Source: Apoderus coryli (Eukaryota > Arthropoda > Insecta > Coleoptera > Attelabidae). From it: DNA of 64,000 nt. The notes beneath the pieces are model-generated. The model had not been told where the DNA came from. It did no database searches and was given only the letters and a program-made list of their open reading frames with translations. Numbering within the stretch: position 1 is the first letter of the stretch; each line of letters starts with the position of its first letter. Shown here one piece after another: positions 55,101-64,000 of the stretch. The DNA lies in assembly GCA_911728435.2 (NCBI GenBank), contig OU452208.1, positions 7,750,001-7,814,000 on the forward strand, read 5' to 3'. Made by a program: the position numbers and the translations under genes.

Positions 55101-56074
55101 AGCGGCATGCGTTGTAAAAGTAAAAATGTGTTACTAAGAAATTAAAATTAATGAAAAGTTCTTCACGTGTTTGGTAAAAGCACCTACTGTTATTAAACTA
55201 TAACACCGAAGTATATTATTTTAAATATGTACTAAAGGTTGCATACCAAAAATAAAAATAAAAAATAAAACGTGTTTCTGGAAAACAAAAACATTCTAAA
55301 GCAACTTAAGGAAATAAATTTAATACTTTGGTAATCTGGCTTGAATTAAACAAAAAAAATCTAAAACAACTTAACACTGTTTTAAATATTTTGATTAAAT
55401 ATTACGATCATAATTAATATTATTTTATAGAAGGTGGATTTCGTCAACTTAACCATCATCATTATCATCAGTCTGCTATCTTGTCTTGTCCTAAAGTTAT
55501 TATAATGTGCTCAATTTCCTCCAAAACTTTTCACACTTTTCCAAATAAACAATATTTCGATTTTTTGTGTTTTTTGATTATTATTTTTTTGCATTTATAT
55601 CAATGCAATTATTGTGTGTTGTATATTATTATCACCTACAAACATTCACTTCTCTTGTTTGGCTGTTGAGAGTTTTTCTGCGAGTAAATTTGTTCATTTT
55701 AAAAAATAAATAATAAAACTAGTAAGAACTAACGAACAATGATACAAAGCAGCAAAACAGAAAATTGTTCAAAATCACAAAACACTAAAGTAACTGTTCT
55801 GTTACTTTAGTGTTTTGTGATTTTCTGCTATCGTCATCTTGTCCTAAAGTTATTATAATGTGCTCAATTTCTGCCAAAACTTTTCACACTTTTCCAAATA
55901 AACAATATTTCGATTTTTTTGTGTTTTTTGATTATTATTTTTAGCTCTCCATATCATATATGTAATATATGTATATATGGAGACTATTAGTTTCATGAAA
56001 AAAAATTTTTTTTAATTTCACCGGAAATACTTCTTTTTGGTCATTTTATACATAAATAAGTAGTTTTAAAAAAA

Positions 56075-56109
<35 letters not shown>

Positions 56110-58764
56110 ATCCACGAAAACGCAAAAACCGCTTAACAGATTTTAACCAAATTTGGTACAAAAATACTATTGGACATGGCAAGGAGCTGATTAGATTTTG
56201 GATTTAGACCACATTGGCGTTCGAAAATAGTGTAAAATGGGGTAAAAAAGATTAAAAAAAAACGTATTTCTTAAAAATAGCAGAAATATTAACTAGTTAT
56301 TGATAGTTTTGATAGAATATAACCTATAAAATGTGTCATGAATAACTTACTTTCATAGGCGTTCGTAAATAGTGGAAAAGGGGTCAAAACATAAAAAATA
56401 TATATTTCCTAAACTTATTCGAAATATGGAATAATTTTTCATAGTTGTGATACAATATAAGCTAAAAAATATTCCATAAAATAATTGGTTCACACAGGCG
56501 TTCAAAAATAGTTTAAAAAAAGGGTCAAAAACGAAAAAAAAAACGTTTCCCAAATATACCAGAAAAATTGGCTAATTATATATAGCTTTGATATAAGATA
56601 ACCTAAAAAATGCAGCATAAAATTTTTATTCACATAGGCGTTCGTAAATAGTAGAAAAAGGGGTAAAATAAAAAAAAAATTAAAATGTAAAAAATTTTAT
56701 ATTTAACTAGATGAATTGGTGTTAAAAATACACGACAAAAATTAATGTACCATAGCCGTCCGTAAAAATTCTATAAAAGGGTCAGAAAAAATTTGTATCC
56801 GTGATAACTCAAAAACCACTTAACGGATTTTAACCACATTTGGTACGAAAATACTACAGGATAATTATAGGTGGTGATTAACATTGAGCGTAGGTAACGG
56901 GTTTAAAAGAGGTTTAAAAAATTTAAAAAATCATAGTTCTTAAACTTATCCGAAATATTGAATAATTTTTTATAGTTGTGATAGAATATAACCTAAAAAA
57001 TGTTACATAAAAGAATTAGTTCACACAGGCGTTCGAAAATAGTGTTAAAAAAGGGTCAAAAACGAAAAAAAAATGTTTCCCAAATATACCAGAAAAATCG
57101 GCTAATTATATATAGCTTTGATATAAGATAACCTAAAAAATGCAGCATAAAATTTTTATTTACATACGCGTTCGTAAATAGTAGAAAAAGGGGTAAAATA
57201 AAAAAAATTAAAATGTAAAAATTTTTATATTTAACTAGTTGAGTTGGTGTTAAAAATACACGACAAAAATTAATGTTCCATAGGCGTCCGTGAAAGTTCT
57301 ATAAAAGGGTCAGAAAAAATTTGTATCCGTGATAACTCAAAAACCACTTAACGGATTTTAACCACATTTGGTACGAAAATACTACAGGCTATTTATAGGT
57401 GGTGATTAACATTGAGCGTAGGCAAGGGGTTTAAAAGAGGGTTCAAAAATTTAAAAAAATTATAGTTCTTAAACTTATCCGAAATATTGAATAATTTTTT
57501 ATAGGTGTGATAGAATATAACCTAAAAAATGTTACATAAAAGAATTAGTTCACACAGGCGTTCGAAAATAGTCTTAAAAAAAGAGTCAAAAACGAAAAAA
57601 AAATGTTTCCCAAATATACCAGAAAAATTGGCTAATTATATATAGCTTTCATATAAGATAACCTAAAAAATGCAGCATAAAATTTTTATTTACATAGGCG
57701 TTCGTAAATAGTAAAAAAAGGGGTAAAATGAAAAAAAAATTAAAATGTAAAAAATTTTATATTTAACTAGTTGAATTGGTGTTAAAAATACACGACAAAA
57801 ATTAATGTTCCATAGGCGTCCGTTAAAATTCTATAAAAGGGTCAGGAAAAAATTGTATCCGTGATAACTCAAAAACCACTTAACGGATAACCTACAACAT
57901 GCAGCATAACAATTTTGTTTACATAGGCGTTCGTAAATAGCTAGTTTTGCATTTATATCAATGCAATTATTGTATATTATTATTACCTACCTATAAAATT
58001 CACTTCTCTTGTTTGGCCGTTGAGAGTTTTTCTGCGAGTAAACTTGTTCATTTTAAATAATAAATAATAAAACTAGTAAGAACTAACGAACAATGATACA
58101 AAGCAGCAAAACAGAAAATTGTTCAAAATCACAAAACACTAAAGTAACAGAACAGTAAATATACAATAATAATTTGATAATATTGCAAATCATACACGAC
58201 AACAAAGGTATAAATAACACTACTCTGCCACTGGATGATTCAATATTACTCGATATTCCAAGAGGCGGCAAAAATTGCGGGGAAATCCTCAGTATTAAAT
58301 ACATAAAACTAACAACCACTTAAAAATGTTGAGCTTTTTTCATTATTATTATTTGTAATTGTAAAAAATCGATTTTCAAATTAATACTACTTCTTGCCTA
58401 TAGAACTAGTGCTTTTTTGTAGTTATATTTGGCAATATCGGGTTTTTTGTCCAACTCCTTTCGCTGTTACAGGTTTGTTGGCCACACATTACCTAAGCTT
58501 CTTAAACTACGATTCTGATTCAGAAATCACCTAATTCCAGTATCACTGGAAGTGCTAGTAATAATGCTGATATATATTTTTTGGATACGTTTAATAACTC
58601 CCTGTAGTCCCATAGAATAGTATTGTTGTCTATTCTATTCCTATTACATAGAACTTGGTAATGAAACTTATGATTAATTTTTCCTTACAGAGCCACAATT
58701 CTTGCCGTTACAGCCTATTTGGACGCATTCCAAAAAATTGCCGATTCTGCAACAAACGCAAGAG
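37123..58764 (+). CDS. mim: MIM/MTSS1-type I-BAR (IMD) domain protein, first three coding exons
   Basis: MIM/MTSS1 proteins bind PIP2-rich membrane and actin through an N-terminal I-BAR domain and shape protrusions. Exons 37123-37194, 54814-54875 and 58691-58764 join in frame to 69 residues plus one base. The start reads METTIERESGALGGLFQQII; then DMK, NGMPVWEDLISKATKLHSSL, then KATILAVTAYLDAFQKIAD and SATNAR. This is the first helix of the I-BAR fold, very close to the vertebrate MIM start (MET.IE.E..ALGGLFQ.II.DMK, PVWEDF, DAFQK.AD.ATN.R). All junctions are GT-AG with compatible phases (0, 2, 1). The next exon would begin mid-Gly codon and is not found before 64000, so the gene continues to the right. 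Intron 1 is 17.6 kb, full of transposons. Starting ATG is chosen because the family begins exactly here. Confidence 0.93.
37719..38241. repeat. MITE with about 58-bp terminal inverted repeats
   Basis: 37719-37776 is the reverse complement of 38180-38241 with a few differences. Both arms share TTGTTTATTAACGAAAGTGT next to CTTGAAAAT, with looser matching outside this core. The interior (about 400 bp) has no ORF. The target duplication was not resolved. Confidence 0.7.
40311..41790 (-). mobile_element. non-LTR retrotransposon, 5'-truncated (CR1/Jockey-like), copy A
   Basis: Minus-strand reverse transcriptase relic. It begins with SGFRKGFSCTTALLDIVDD, then STLLLIDYSKAFDTISHDIL (41765-41385). Degenerate YADDSQLRFSF-like sequence follows near 41400-41340, then the thumb region (KIKLTDALVLSSFNYCDIVY, QRVQKSCLRYIYGIRK) and the C-terminal SPPPHRTLLFERSFTYNIY up to 40579. 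The 3' end is a (TTA)n tail, seen on the plus strand as (ATA/TAA)n at 40311-40332. Several frameshifts are present. It is the same family as 52871-54500. Confidence 0.85.
42230..42640 (-). pseudogene. non-LTR reverse transcriptase relic (different family)
   Basis: On the minus strand a diverged RT palm is readable. RLSRSFDAIDSFL is followed by VGTPQGSALDPLIFLMFVNDF (42500-42425, RT block 4/5), a stop, then GYVSMFAGDTAIIVAASDLDL in a shifted frame (42420-42350), where the catalytic A/F-DD has become AGDT. Inactive; no ends found. Confidence 0.6.
43690..44605 (-). pseudogene. mariner with internal deletion (second mariner family)
   Basis: The 5' half is intact on the minus strand (MELNREHFRAIIFDNFPRGL to KKICSRWIPQNLS, 44429-44060), and the 3' half continues as RLPVVFQEIRKTNRRRRIIL, HQDNASSHTSAQTT (second Asp), SPDLAPNNFFLLPYVKNKLR (third Asp changed to Asn) to GEYFEKQ and stop at 43690. 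The GDESW block with the first Asp is deleted where the two halves overlap near 44060. Upstream, ACGAGGGTTGCC at about 44604 is the terminal repeat also found at 15000. The other terminus was not recognised. Confidence 0.85.
44700..44856 (-). repeat. 3' LTR of the deleted LTR element
   Basis: 157 bp, beginning TG and ending CA on the minus strand. It is bounded inside by the polypurine tract and outside by the ATATG duplication. AATAAA-like words are present (GTTAAATAAAGCC). Confidence 0.85.
44858..45829 (-). pseudogene. LTR-element integrase (DDE) fragment
   Basis: The open frame 45809-45069 continues upstream without stop to about 45829. It starts inside the zinc-binding domain (HCSVCSEIKPKFY), then carries the core: LNIDFKGPLPSS (first Asp), HSDRGSSFISG (second Asp), NGEAERYNGIIW (Glu). 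A frameshift near 45090 leads into the C-terminal frame 45097-44858, ending YLNDYVLKKGG. The catalytic triad is preserved, but the protein lacks its N-terminus and the element lacks RT, so it is not autonomous. Confidence 0.85.
45851..45993 (-). repeat. 5' LTR (partial) of the deleted LTR element
   Basis: It matches the 3' LTR from its TG start at 45993, with a 10-nt insertion (around CTAGTATTGA). The U5 end is not conserved: the last 21 nt of the 3' LTR (44700-44720) appear here as their reverse complement at 45830-45850, next to the integrase fragment. Confidence 0.8.
46665..46825 (-). mobile_element. small hammerhead-bearing unit flanked by 13-bp direct repeats
   Basis: The word ATACTAATATTTT occurs at 46652-46664 and again at 46826-46838, enclosing 161 bp with the hammerhead ribozyme and its long stem I in the middle. 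This is the layout expected of a short inserted element with a target-site duplication. No ORF, tRNA-like promoter or poly(A) tail is evident. I cannot name a family; ribozyme-bearing retroelements (Penelope-like elements, retrozymes) are the nearest known kinds. Confidence 0.6.
46732..46773 (-). ncRNA. type I hammerhead ribozyme, minimal stem III
   Basis: Minus-strand order: stem I strand TCACCA (46774-46769), CTGATGA (46768-46762), stem II GTCG-TGGAT-CGAC (46761-46749), GAAA (46748-46745 including A15.1), C-GGCT-GT forming a 2-bp stem III with a 4-nt loop, cleavage base C of GTC at 46737, then TGGTGA completing stem I. All conserved core bases are present. Further out, stem I continues beyond a 6x6 internal loop into about 22 bp of pairing (46704-46725 with 46780-46802; one mismatch, one wobble). 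An internal loop in stem I is where natural hammerheads contact loop II. Cleavage would fall between 46737 and 46736. Confidence 0.85.
47169..47760 (+). pseudogene. hAT-like transposase relic
   Basis: A first open frame (47169-47490) is followed, one frame over, by LPEDVRWNTL, a stop, DCLEIYVNEWPKLLLICEEH and KYQIDPVILKK (47440-47570), then ISIALHKQF near 47625. A DxRWNTL motif followed by a helical stretch is characteristic of hAT transposases, and similar sequences occur in insect hAT-type zinc-finger/transposase genes. There are multiple stops and frameshifts. No BED finger or termini were seen. Confidence 0.45.
48307..51203 (+). mobile_element. non-LTR retrotransposon with endonuclease and RT, 5'-truncated, frameshifted
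   Basis: It begins inside the apurinic-type endonuclease (LSETWLSPDFPNTHVNIKNY, RGGGLAIYAKKF, VYRPPN, LMGDVNINLL), shifts frame near 48785 and finishes it with NSDHMFVI. Then a linker and RT: YGVDGINIKMI, WKMADVIPLPKV, LRPISILPAMSKIFERII, QSGFREKHSTTTALL (to 50029). After a shift near 49950 come GVPQGSILGPLLFSVYVFDI and LYADDIQVYLSF (catalytic YADD, 50244), and after another shift the thumb and C-terminus (50319-50999). The 3' UTR ends in TTATTATTATTTATTTATTT at 51183-51203. At least three frameshifts; inactive. CR1/Jockey-like by tail and domain order. Confidence 0.9.
52069..52729 (-). mobile_element. internally deleted mariner with both termini
   Basis: The termini are TACAGAGTGGCAAC at 52071 and, on the minus strand, TACAGGGTGGACAA from 52727, with TA at each end. 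Inside, the minus strand encodes ENVKKNHKL..DRKLKVHELAD, ISDGSVFTILQEHL, AKWVPRELTVDQKQQRIDAS, YRRYVTMDE (first Asp), and after a shift KKKVLFHQDNTPCHKSMKN (second Asp). The first ~55 residues and the whole region after the second Asp are deleted. Total about 660 bp against about 1300 for a full mariner. It belongs to the same family as 415-1270. Confidence 0.85.
52871..54500 (-). mobile_element. non-LTR retrotransposon, 5'-truncated (CR1/Jockey-like), copy B
   Basis: Minus-strand RT from QSGFRKGYSCTTALLDLIDD and ALILLDYSKAFDKIN (54455-54261). A gap/frameshift follows, then a long intact frame (54104-53199) starting MAPLLYCLYSVNIT, with SYAYADDTQLKFSF (catalytic YADD), KLTINPIKSHVMFFG, KIKLTDSLVLSHFNYADVLY, QRSQKACLRYIFGIRK and SPPPHRTSLL, finishing at FLFHLY. 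The 3' tail is (ATT)n, seen on the plus strand as (AAT)n at 52871-52891. It is close to copy A but better preserved. Confidence 0.88.
54814..54875 (+). CDS. mim: mim coding exon 2
   Basis: The acceptor is TTTTTCAG at 54806-54813 and the donor is GTAAGTTA at 54876. The exon has 62 nt encoding NGMPVWEDLISKATKLHSSL plus two bases of a Lys codon, matching the I-BAR segment PVWEDF..KA.KLHS.L. Confidence 0.93.
55437..55794 (+). repeat. TIR element, copy 1 (5' terminal repeat missing)
   Basis: A block of about 356 bp with GTCCTAAAGTTATTATAATG, TTTCACACTTTTCCAAATAA and GCATTTATATCAATGCAATT, repeated almost exactly in the next unit. It ends with 24 of the 30 bases of the 3' terminal inverted repeat (55771-55794) and abuts copy 2 directly. 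The start lacks the terminal repeat. Confidence 0.75.
55795..58154 (+). mobile_element. TIR element, copy 2, split by a Helentron-like insertion
   Basis: The 30-bp terminal repeats 55795-55824 and 58125-58154 are perfect reverse complements (TGTTCTGTTACTTTAGTG at the start). Removing the insertion 55942-57945 leaves about 356 bp, co-linear with copy 1, with no ORF: a MITE. The target duplication is not clear. Confidence 0.75.
55942..57945 (+). mobile_element. Helentron-like non-autonomous repeat, copy 2, nested
   Basis: It starts at TAGCTCTCCATATC with the same terminal hairpin as copy 1 (8302-8343), includes a (GTCT/TCTG)n microsatellite (56078-56108), and then three tandem units of about 530 bp (starting near 56498, 57030, 57557 at GGCGTTC.AAAATAGT). 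The end reads GTAAATAGCTAG before TTTTGCATTT. Comparing with the empty site in copy 1 of the TIR element (ATTATTTTTTTGCATTT), the insertion is between T residues without clear duplication, as Helitrons/Helentrons do; CTAG fits the CTRR-type end. No protein is encoded. Confidence 0.6.
58691..58764 (+). CDS. mim: mim coding exon 3
   Basis: The acceptor is TTCCTTACAG at 58681-58690 and the donor is GTGAGAAA at 58765. The exon has 74 nt: it completes Lys, then ATILAVTAYLDAFQKIADSA and TNAR and one base of Gly. DAFQKIAD.ATN.R(G) is the family signature in helix 1 of the I-BAR domain. Confidence 0.93.
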
Positions 58765-60894
58765 GTGAGAAATCATTTTATACCTACAGTTACGTATAGA
58801 AAAGGGTATCATAAAGTGTTATAGGTCAAACGCGATTGTTGTCTGAACATAATGGCTACATTTAATTTATCGGGGTATGGTAAAGGTTGAAATTTTAACA
58901 CCATTTGTTTTGGAAAATATATTTGTATTACACTTCGAAGACTTCAAAATGGTTTTATTTATAAAGTTCAACTGTATTTTACAGATATCTCTTATTGATT
59001 TTCTATAATGCGGACTGTTTTCGGTTTAATAGGTAGATATAACATTTATAATCCTTATAATTTCTGATAGTGCTGTCTTTGTCGTCGAAAATCTGCATAA
59101 AAAGGACCGCTATCTATGTGACTTAACTTAAAGCCGCAGGTCTGTCTATATAGAAAATTTGTTTTTTGCTGCATCCCAACGGGTACTTTTCAAGGGGATT
59201 TAATGCGGCCACACTATTTTATTAATTAATTGAATTACATCTGCAAAAGTTCATTTTGTGTGCGACGCAGAGGGAGATATCAACTATTTCCCATCCATCA
59301 GACTTAGGTTATTGAAAAATATATGATCACATCCATGACGGCTCTCATGACACTGGCACTTTAGGTTATTATCACTTTTTCAGTAATATTACTTCAAATA
59401 CACAATGACAACTTCTAAATTTACTACAACTATATGGAATACCCATTTTATAACACTACAATATACAACATGTTGATAGAAATTGATCTTAAACATGAAA
59501 ATAATGCCGAAAACTTTTGGACTATTAATGTAAACAAAGAAAATAATAATAAACTATTTGACACAAGCAATTTGTCTGTCGTTAGAAAACACATCTTTCC
59601 AAAACCAAATTATGACGTGAACTAGAAGTGTCAACTAAACTAAAATAAGTGACACCAACTTTAGAAAAAAATACTACCAACTTATGACAAACCAACGAAC
59701 CATAATAGAGAGATATGGTATCCTAAAAAATAACGTCCGCCGCTATTAACGTTAACGTTAATTTAACACCAACGATTTTCAAATAGAGAGATGTGGTAGT
59801 TCTAAAAAATAACGTCACCTATGATGATAATCATATTATAGGCAGCCATTTTTAGACTAGCAGATTTAAAATACCTATCTTATATATTTATAGTAGGTAT
59901 TTAGTATAAAATTTTATAAGGTTATTGAATTTGACAAGTGGATTTATTATTTAAATTAAGTATTTAACAGATTACAACAACATTAATTAATAAGCAGCAT
60001 GTACAGGGTGATGCAAAAACAAAACATTAATTAGCCGACATTTAACAAATTTTCTAGATTGCAATCGAATAAATTTTAAATGTTTAGAAATTTTTAGCAT
60101 ACACTTTAAATTTCTATACGGGGTGAGTCAAAAATGTATTTGTGTATTTTTTTAAGGTCAAAAAAGTAATATTTTGAATAATCTTTTGATTTAGATTTGA
60201 ATTCATGATTTCTTTAGCGTGTAACTATAAGCTCGTAGAGGTGATCTACGGGGAACTCAAAAATGTTTCAATTTATCTTCAATATTTTTAGGAGATATAT
60301 AGATTTTGAAATTTTTTTTTATAACCCTCAATGACTTTTGTCATAGATAAAACTACCACAAAACGACTGGGAAATCACGCAGTGATTTCTTGTATAAATA
60401 ATATTATAATAATAAGACAGCTTGTGTGAATTTAAAGCGGGAGAATTAGCAAATTTATGGTTTGATTTTAAATATGATTTTTATTATAAAAATCAGTTGA
60501 TTTTAATCAATTGATTTAAATCAGCTGGTATATACTATGTTTGTCAATGATTTTTATTGAGTTGTCCCCCTAATGGCACTGGACTTGATAATTTTGATCT
60601 AGTTAGGGCCCTATAAGCTCCCTATTTCTAGCAAGAACGCATCCAAATTTCAAAGAAATCAGTAAGGAGACATTTGACTTAACTAAAAAAAAATTACTGA
60701 AAAGTTTCTACTGGTTTTTTGATGTGATGAAAATCGTTGTCCACGCATTTTTTTTTTCACTTATGGAAACAAAAGGAAATCGTTAGTGTTCTTAGTGGAG
60801 TGAAATTCCTCCGAGAAATCATCCAAAGAAAACTTTCACGAGTAATATCCAATTTTTTATAAAAATAAATGTATGTAAAAGTGAAAAAATGTAG

Positions 60895-61090
60895 GGGTTA
60901 GACCACAAGCCAAACACAATTTCTGAAGAAATTGTCTTTGTTCCAGTAACACGATATGAGTTAAAAAGACACAGGAGAACAATTGACATAGATTGTAAAA
61001 GCACATCCTGTGTAAATATAACACCTCCAGATTGCACAGTATTTATTCTATTTAAAAATCATCTTTACTTAATGTGTGTAATAATCTAAA
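60895..61090 (+). pseudogene. unrecognised coding-like patch
   Basis: One frame is open for about 64 codons without a start: GLDHKPNTISEEIVFVPVTR, then YELKRHRRTIDIDCKSTSC, VNITPPDCT and a hydrophobic end before TAA. Composition (Cys, Pro, charged residues) is unlike random AT-rich DNA. I do not recognise the family, and it may be a transposon relic. No splice sites convincingly bound it. Confidence 0.2.
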
Positions 61091-61371
61091 ATTAGGCCAC
61101 CATAACGTACAATAAATGCAAGAATCCTCTGTGAGTGATGGTTTGAAGCAATAAATAAATCTTTTTTGATGTAATACCTGCGCGTATATTTTATAGGAAG
61201 CGGATATGCAATTTCTGTTTAAATATTACAGATTCCATGTTTATGATTGATGATATTATGCATGTATTGTTGATTTATGTGATGAAAGAGTTACAAAGCA
61301 ATATAGGAAATGACATTATAGAAGGAAAAAAAATTAAAAGATTTATTTAATATTTTTAAATATCTGTACAA

Positions 61372-61765
61372 CCTTATTTGAAGACTAAGCATGTGTTTCG
61401 TCAGACGATCCACACTATCAATCTGAGGAATCAAAATAAGCTCACAATGCCCCTGTGTAATAGGACAGCCATGTTTATAAGAAGTTTCACTTATAATTCT
61501 GTAACTATGTTCAACTATTATCAACAATATCTAGATTTATTGAATGTAACGCCCTATAAGTTTAAGAACTGGTTAAAGGAACATTTACTTTCATGTCATT
61601 GAGATTTATTATTTTGAATTATTTGTAGTTTACTTTATATTATTTTATTTTGTTTGTTTTCTTTTGTATTGTTTACTTTCTGTAATGGGTGAGTATGATT
61701 GGCCTTTGGCTAGACTCGCCCATATAAAACTAAGGCTAATTATTATTTATTGGTACTAATTGAAG
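61372..61765 (+). pseudogene. non-LTR retrotransposon C-terminus and 3' UTR relic
   Basis: Frame 61378-61602 contains TIHTINLRNQNKLTMPLCNR, TAMFIRSFTYNSVTMFNYY and FKNWLKEHLLSCH. This is the pattern at the extreme C-terminus of CR1/Jockey-like RT proteins (H.T..LR...KL..P..R....RSF.Y.S...FN....FK..LK..LL). The following 150 bp end in GGCTAATTATTATTTATT, like the tails of the other non-LTR copies here. It is a 3' fragment of 394 bp. Confidence 0.6.
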
Positions 61766-62034
61766 AATTTATCATAGTATTGAATGCTGATATTTGAAAG
61801 GAGACGGCGACTGACTTCTATAATATTACAACCTTTTAAAAAGCAAAAATTTGCAAACAAGCAACAATTTAATCCAGTCTACTTCATAAAATAAAAGATC
61901 CTCTCAGTAATTTGAGATGGAACTGCACATAAAGAGCGATAACCATCTGGAATTTTATTTTTTTTTTTAATTGGTATACAAACTACTGTTTTTTACCGGT
62001 AATGTTTAAATAAATAAATATTCATTTTAAGGTT

Positions 62035-62268
62035 AATTATTTCAATGACCCGCCGCGTGTTCTGTGAAAGTACTTGGAAGATATTGATATATGTGATGTA
62101 ACCTGCTTTGCGTTTGTATTTTATAGTTTGTTTTTGATTCATGTTTTATATCTTATACTGTTTTTCTTTCTAATTGTGGGTTTTCTTATGTTATATTTAT
62201 CAATGTCATCATGTGTTGTAATTATTCATACCTGTTGAATAATAAAGATGATTATTATTTTTAATTTA
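62035..62268 (+). repeat. possible non-LTR 3' UTR fragment
   Basis: A T-rich stretch ending CCTGTTGAATAATAAAGATGATTATTATTTTT resembles the 3' end of a non-LTR element (polyadenylation-like AATAAA followed by an ATT-rich tail). No coding sequence precedes it, so the call is tentative. Confidence 0.35.
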
Positions 62269-64000
62269 GTTAGTTAGTTTGACAGATCAGGATTAACAAT
62301 AGCCAAGGGCAAATTTGAAAGCACCCTGTGTGACATAATACTGGCTGTCCTTACGGGAACCTTATCTGTTTTTTTGTGACACAAAAGATGTGGCAAACAA
62401 AATGGTCATAACCCTCTTAGTTTCCGAGTTACAGGGCGATATTGTAAATATTGCATTCTGGGACCCCTTTCGTATATCTCGGTTACCCTTTAACTTAGCG
62501 GAAACATAAAAACTGGCCCTGATAGAGATTTTTGTATATAATCCAGTGGCGTAGTTAGATTTTTCATGGAAACGTATTGTTCCTGAAACCAGCCAAGCTA
62601 CTGGAGTTCATAAGAGCTCTAGAATTATAAAATATTTTAAAACTAAATAAGAAACGGTCTAACAAATGTTTAAAAATAATTTAAAAAAATTGAAATAATA
62701 CTGATTCAAGAAATTCATCTTTATAAAAATATTATTATCATAAAAGATCTTGATGGAATCATACATAACTGTTAAACAAAGTTCAGGAAGGTTTTTAGGT
62801 ATACTGAACCTTAGGACTCCCTCAAACTTATACACCAAAATTTAGCAGACAGGCTCTTCTTTCTCTTTCTTCTTCCTCTTGTTTATCTCAAAAAGTAAAA
62901 TTATTACTTTCTCCATAATTTAAACATCAGAATGCTTTTCCCAAATGTAGTGATGAAAATATAGTATTTTTGTTTATTTTATTTTTTTATTTCTTAAACG
63001 TTCTGTGTTAATTTTTATATATTTTCCTTCTTAGGTTGTTAGCAACTGGCCACAAAATGATTAATTTTTTTTATAATTTGCAAATCGATTGCCAGATGCG
63101 TAATAAGGCATAAGGCTAATAGAAGCGTTTTAACATTATGCATATACTATGAGCCGTTCACTTTATAAGCTCCATTAATGTTTATTTATTTGTCACACGC
63201 CTTCATTATACGCGTACATCAAGAAGCGAGTGCAATGTCCTCCCAAACAGACGTCGCGACGCCCTGTATGTGGGTCAATCGATGCGCTCGCATAAACAGA
63301 TTGCTAATTTACAGGGTCGACCAGAATAATTCAATTCAAATGACTATAGAACAACATTTTGTGCGTTCATTTTATGATCATTGGTTTCACTCGCTTCACT
63401 GAATTTACTTTCTTAAATGAAATACATTAATCGAACTGGGAAAAAAAACGTTTTGTTTTTTATTTAATCCCGAAAACAAAACAGGTAATATGCAGTTGGA
63501 TCATTTTCTTGATATTCCGGGATCCATTCCAAAAAGAGAAATTCGACTGAATATTCTCTAAGAACATAATAATCTAACTAAAAGATCACTCCACTTTCAG
63601 CAAATTGAAACTTGCACGCACATTCAGCCTTTTTTTACATCTGAGTCGTTGACGTGTTTAAAGAGTGTTAAGATAAACGACTACAGAAAGTGCAGTGCCC
63701 TCTCTGTTTAGGAATCTTGTGTCATAATATGATATAATTGAAATATAAGTAATAACACACTAAATATTATAGCAAGAGAGTTAAAATAAACAATTGTAGG
63801 TGTTGGGAATAGAAACGCCCAGTATTCATATTTTAATTATTTTACTTATATTGCCACCATATTTTTGTTTAACACTTTTAATTGTGTTTTTGATTGTTAA
63901 TGTCATTAGAATTGAATTTAATAAAAACGTCAGTCAGTCGCAATGTATTTTTCTTAATAAAAAATAGAGACAAGACATAACAGTAGGTGTTCGAAAGTAC

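Larger units (their letters stand above)
54876..58690 (+). other. mim intron 2, 3.8 kb
   Basis: The donor is GTAAGTTA and the acceptor is TTCCTTACAG. About 55437-58154 is the nested repeat cluster described below. The rest (54876-55436 and 58155-58690) shows nothing recognisable. Confidence 0.85.
58765..64000 (+). other. mim intron 3 (to window end)
   Basis: The next I-BAR exon is not found, so this is probably intron. It is AT-rich. A short duplicated phrase (ATAGAGAGAT.TGGTA...CTAAAAAATAACGTC) lies at 59704-59740 and 59783-59818. An ACAGGGTGATGC end is at 60002. AATCAATTGATTTAAATCA palindromic words lie near 60490-60530. LINE-type scraps are listed below. Open frames at 59434 and 63178 have no recognisable content. 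Confidence 0.6.

Overview
The window is nuclear DNA of an insect. The evidence is AT-rich sequence, split genes with GT-AG introns of up to 17.6 kb, three recognisable animal genes, and many mariner, non-LTR and LTR relics. The order cannot be fixed by reading alone; a beetle-like or other repeat-rich insect genome is my best guess.

Three real genes account for nearly all host coding sequence. (1) The 3' part of an ephrin gene runs on the + strand, with exons 2978-3197, 16318-16532 and 18751-18939. The exon(s) for the signal peptide and first strands lie left of the window. It ends in a hydrophobic GPI-type tail and is followed by a long AT-rich, repeat-poor stretch to about 24.4 kb that is probably 3' UTR. 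(2) A complete DHX38/PRP16 spliceosomal DEAH helicase gene lies on the - strand, 35558 down to 28732. It has 16 coding exons that join in frame to 1203 residues. (3) The 5' end of a MIM/MTSS1 (I-BAR) gene lies on the + strand, with exons 37123-37194, 54814-54875 and 58691-58764, and continues beyond the right edge. Genes 2 and 3 diverge from a 1.56 kb intergenic region.

Everything else is introns and intergenic DNA packed with elements. The ephrin introns hold mariner-type relics, a 20-copy 84-bp minisatellite, a large foldback, an 81-bp near-perfect palindrome and one copy of a Helentron-like repeat. Between ephrin and DHX38 sits a 5'-truncated non-LTR element on the - strand, with a triplicated 3' tail and a flanking duplication. 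The first mim intron holds at least four non-LTR relics, two deleted mariners, a TSD-flanked LTR element reduced to LTRs plus integrase, a hAT-like relic and a MITE. The second mim intron holds a TIR element with a nested Helentron-like insertion.

The most exciting observation is a complete type I hammerhead ribozyme motif on the - strand at 46732-46773. It has canonical CTGATGA and GAAA cores, a 4-bp stem II, a 2-bp stem III and GTC cleavage site, and a long stem I with a 6x6 internal loop. It lies inside a roughly 161-bp unit flanked by 13-bp direct repeats. Related but less canonical hammerhead-like cores occur at about 1525, 8987 and 10690-10722. They suggest a dispersed family of small hairpin/ribozyme elements within host introns.
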